Assembly: GCA_937920255.1 (NCBI GenBank)
Contig: CALDSL010000235.1
Span: 1-7,561, forward strand
DNA length: 7,561 bases
Origin: an uncultured Anaerolineaceae bacterium
GTDB taxonomy: Bacteria; Chloroflexota; Anaerolineae; Anaerolineales; Anaerolineaceae
Direction: 5' to 3'
Shown in pieces: positions 5,364-7,561 of the stretch. Position 1 is the stretch's first letter. Each line of letters opens with the position of its first letter. The notes beneath the pieces were generated by a model. The model saw nothing but the letters and a program-made list of their open reading frames with translations, did not search any database and was not told the origin of the DNA. A program made the translations under genes and the position numbers.

Positions 5364-5466
5364 TATTGTAGAAATCGCTGTTTCACCGCAACTTACTGGT
5401 AATTTCAACACAAAAAACGGATATCGCGTAAAATACAGACCCTGCTCGCCCTGCACGACTGGATTG

Positions 5467-5472
5467 TAGATT
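5467..5472 (+). promoter_or_regulatory. Possible second -10 box next to the regulator start codon
   Basis: TAGATT (4/6 to TATAAT) ends 8 bases before the ATG at 5481, the spacing seen for leaderless transcripts, and no Shine-Dalgarno sequence precedes that ATG. No matching -35 element is visible. It parallels the nadK arrangement but is a much weaker match, and the upstream promoter near 5335-5363 is an alternative. Confidence 0.2.
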
Positions 5473-5480
5473 ACCACCTC

Positions 5481-7561
5481 ATGTTGCGAATCCTCCTCCT
5501 CGGTTCCCCTGCTGTGATGCAGGATGGGCAATCTGTGCCCATCCTCCGCCGCTTGCCGCGCACGCTGCTGTTTTATCTCGCCTGCCATCCAGAGCCGGTC
5601 GGCCGGCCGCAGTTAATGCTGCTGTTCTGGCCGGATGCGACCGAGCCGGTGGGTCGGCAGCGCCTGCGCGAAGCGCTGAGCAAGCTGCGCAGCCAGTTGG
5701 ATGACGACAAGTACTGGATCGTTGACCAGGACCGTGTGGGTCTGAACTTCAACAATGTGTGGGTGGATGTGCGCCAGTTCGCTGAAGTGGTAAATCGCGA
5801 GTGGCGCGTTCTGCAGCAGACGCCGCGCAACGTGCCCCTGCCCGGGCCGGTGTACCAGCGCGTGCGTGATGCCCTCGAACTGTGGCGCGCGCCGCGGCTG
5901 ATGCCCGGCGTAACCCTGTACTCTAGCCAGGCCGTAGACGACTGGCTGTCGGCCGCCTCCCAACAGTATGAGAGTCTGCGCGTTTTAATGCTGGAACGGC
6001 TGGCCCATCACGAAGCTGCGCGGGGCGACCTGTTGAGAGCGGTGTATTTGCTGCGGCAGGCGTTGGAAACCGATGAACTGAACGAAGCCCTGCACGTGCA
6101 GATGCTCACCTGGCTGCGCACGCTGGGGATGCGCGCGGAACTGGCGCAGACCTGTGAGCAAATCCTCAAGCTGTATGCTGAGGAAACCGGCGGCCCGCCG
6201 CCGGACGAATTGGGGAAGCTGTGCCAGCAGAGCCTGCATGGCGATCCACAGGCGCTGCCGCCGCGCAATATGTGGCCGGTGCCCGAGCGCATGCACCTGC
6301 CTTTTGTCGGCCGCGTGTATGCCATGGAACAGTTGGACCTGTTGTTCAAACGCGGCGGCGCTGCGCTGATTCTGGGCGAAGCCGGGGCTGGCAAGACCCG
6401 CCTGATGCAGCATTTTGTCGAAACGCGCACCGTCCCGGCACGGCTGTTGCTGGCGCTGTCGCACTCGGCCGAGAGCAGGCTGCCGTTCCAGCCACTGATC
6501 GAGATGCTGCGCGCCTGCATCCGCGATGATGAATGGCGGCGGCTCGATCCGGTCTGGCTGTCAGCGCTGGCGCCGCTCATGCCCGAACTGCTGCGGTTTG
6601 ATGGATCGAAGCAGGCAGTGCCCGCCAGCCGCGCGCACATCTTCGAAGCGCTGCGCCAGTTGCTGCTCTCGCTGGATGAGCGCGAGCGCCTCTTACTTGT
6701 TCTGGATGACGCCCAGTGGAGCGATCAGGCCACGTTGGAAGCCCTGGCCTATTTGCAAGAACGGGGACTGTTCGAACGTCGCGGGCTGCTGGTGGTATGC
6801 GCGCGAGGCGGAGAGTCAAACCCGGCCCTGGACGAGTATCTTTCGCAGGCGCACGCCGAGGAAAAAATGCTGCGCCTGACGCTGCGCCAGCTGAGCAAAA
6901 GCGAGATCGCCGATCTTGTCCGGAATGTACTCGACCAGGAACCACCGTTTGAACTGATCCGGCGCCTGGCGCACGATACCGGCGGCAACCCCCTGTTTAT
7001 CATTGAAACCCTGCGCGCCTGGCTGGATGTTTCCCCCCGCCCGCCGCTGGAGTCCATTCAGAAACTGCCGCCACCGGCCAGCATTCAAAAACTGCTGCAC
7101 GAACGCCTGCGCAAGTGCCAGCCCAACGGCCGGGCAGTGCTGCAGGCCGCGGCAGTCATTGGCCACCATTTTACGCCGGATATGCTCGAGCAGGTAACCG
7201 GGCTGGCGGACACGGAAGTGATGTCCGCGCTGGAAAACCTGGAAACCCGCTACCTGGTGCAGCCGGATGAACCGGCCAGCTTCACCGGGTACGTTTTCGT
7301 CCACGATAAATTCCGCGAAGTGCTGTTGAAAGAACTGACCCCGGCCCGCCGGCGCCTGCTGCATCAGCGCACCGCCCAGGCGCTGGAATCTGCCAACGGC
7401 GCCCGGCCGGAGGTGCATGCAGCCGTGCTGGCCGAGCATTTCGAGGCCGCCGGGGATCCTTTGCGCGCGTTCCATTTCTGGTTGGATGCCGCGGCGCATG
7501 CGCTCAGCCTGTTTTCGTACGCGGAGGCCAACGCGGCCTTTCGCCGCGCCGATGACCTGCT
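5481..7561 (+). CDS. SARP/BTAD-type transcriptional regulator with AAA/STAND ATPase domain (3' truncated)
   Basis: An open frame of at least 693 codons that runs off the window end. Residues 1-105 form an OmpR/DnrI-like winged helix: RILLLGSPAV at the start, LLFYLACHPEP, LLFWPDA (47-53), then GRQRLREALSKLRSQL (58-73), the likely DNA-recognition region, and VWVDVRQF. Residues about 150-250 are the helical BTAD domain of the AfsR/SARP family. PFVGR (274-278) opens an ATPase domain with Walker A GEAGAGKT (299-306), Walker B LLLVLDD (404-410) and TGGNPLF (500-506), as in MalT/AfsR-type STAND ATPases. The last residues, AEHFEAAGDPLRAFHFW onward, look like the start of TPR-type helical repeats. Such proteins usually use ATP-driven oligomerisation to activate transcription in response to a signal; its targets and signal are unknown. 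No Shine-Dalgarno precedes the ATG. Total length would probably exceed 900 residues, by family analogy. Confidence 0.88.
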   Translation, partial: MLRILLLGSPAVMQDGQSVPILRRLPRTLLFYLACHPEPVGRPQLMLLFWPDATEPVGRQRLREALSKLRSQLDDDKYWIVDQDRVGLNFNNVWVDVRQFAEVVNREWRVLQQTPRNVPLPGPVYQRVRDALELWRAPRLMPGVTLYSSQAVDDWLSAASQQYESLRVLMLERLAHHEAARGDLLRAVYLLRQALETDELNEALHVQMLTWLRTLGMRAELAQTCEQILKLYAEETGGPPPDELGKLCQQSLHGDPQALPPRNMWPVPERMHLPFVGRVYAMEQLDLLFKRGGAALILGEAGAGKTRLMQHFVETRTVPARLLLALSHSAESRLPFQPLIEMLRACIRDDEWRRLDPVWLSALAPLMPELLRFDGSKQAVPASRAHIFEALRQLLLSLDERERLLLVLDDAQWSDQATLEALAYLQERGLFERRGLLVVCARGGESNPALDEYLSQAHAEEKMLRLTLRQLSKSEIADLVRNVLDQEPPFELIRRLAHDTGGNPLFIIETLRAWLDVSPRPPLESIQKLPPPASIQKLLHERLRKCQPNGRAVLQAAAVIGHHFTPDMLEQVTGLADTEVMSALENLETRYLVQPDEPASFTGYVFVHDKFREVLLKELTPARRRLLHQRTAQALESANGARPEVHAAVLAEHFEAAGDPLRAFHFWLDAAAHALSLFSYAEANAAFRRADDL

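Overview
The window is about 62% G+C by eye and every convincing gene lies on the + strand. The gene set suggests a Chloroflexota bacterium, probably Anaerolineae-like: a translin/TRAX homologue, a Cas4-like nuclease with a membrane hairpin, a B-box zinc-finger membrane protein, and a SARP/AAA-type giant regulator. This placement is an inference from gene content. No rRNA or marker gene is present to fix it.

Region 1 (1-1950) looks like one operon. An extended -10 promoter and a 5' hairpin precede a strong Shine-Dalgarno site and ssb (single-stranded DNA-binding protein). A translin/TRAX-family protein follows; it keeps acidic residues at the four TRAX catalytic positions. Next come two overlapping reading frames that together make one Cas4-like PD-(D/E)XK nuclease. 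The first frame carries the N-terminal cysteine, the histidine and one membrane helix. The second carries a membrane helix, the D/E-V-K core, the QxxxY motif and three C-terminal cysteines. The three functions (ssDNA binding, translin-type nucleic-acid binding or cleavage, and a membrane-tethered Cas4-like nuclease) suggest a nucleic-acid processing module that I do not recognise as a described system. There is no CRISPR array or other cas gene in the window.

Region 2 (1951-5282) starts with a 121-base intergenic stretch carrying a perfect TATAAT box so close to the next ATG that the mRNA is probably leaderless. It then has nadK (NAD kinase), a B-box zinc-finger four-helix membrane protein, and recN (SMC-like DNA repair ATPase), separated by 15-16 bases. 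nadK and recN are neighbours in many bacteria; the membrane protein between them is the unusual part.

Region 3 (5283-7561) starts with an AT-richer 198-base intergenic stretch. It holds a plausible promoter whose 17-base spacer is almost wholly an inverted repeat, plus further copies of the same half-site. It is followed by the first 693 codons of a large transcriptional regulator (winged helix, BTAD, AAA/STAND ATPase, start of helical repeats) that runs off the window end.

The most interesting part is region 1: the translin homologue inside an ssb operon and the Cas4-like nuclease split exactly at the turn of its membrane hairpin. Regions 2 and 3 are mostly ordinary genes with some notable regulatory DNA.
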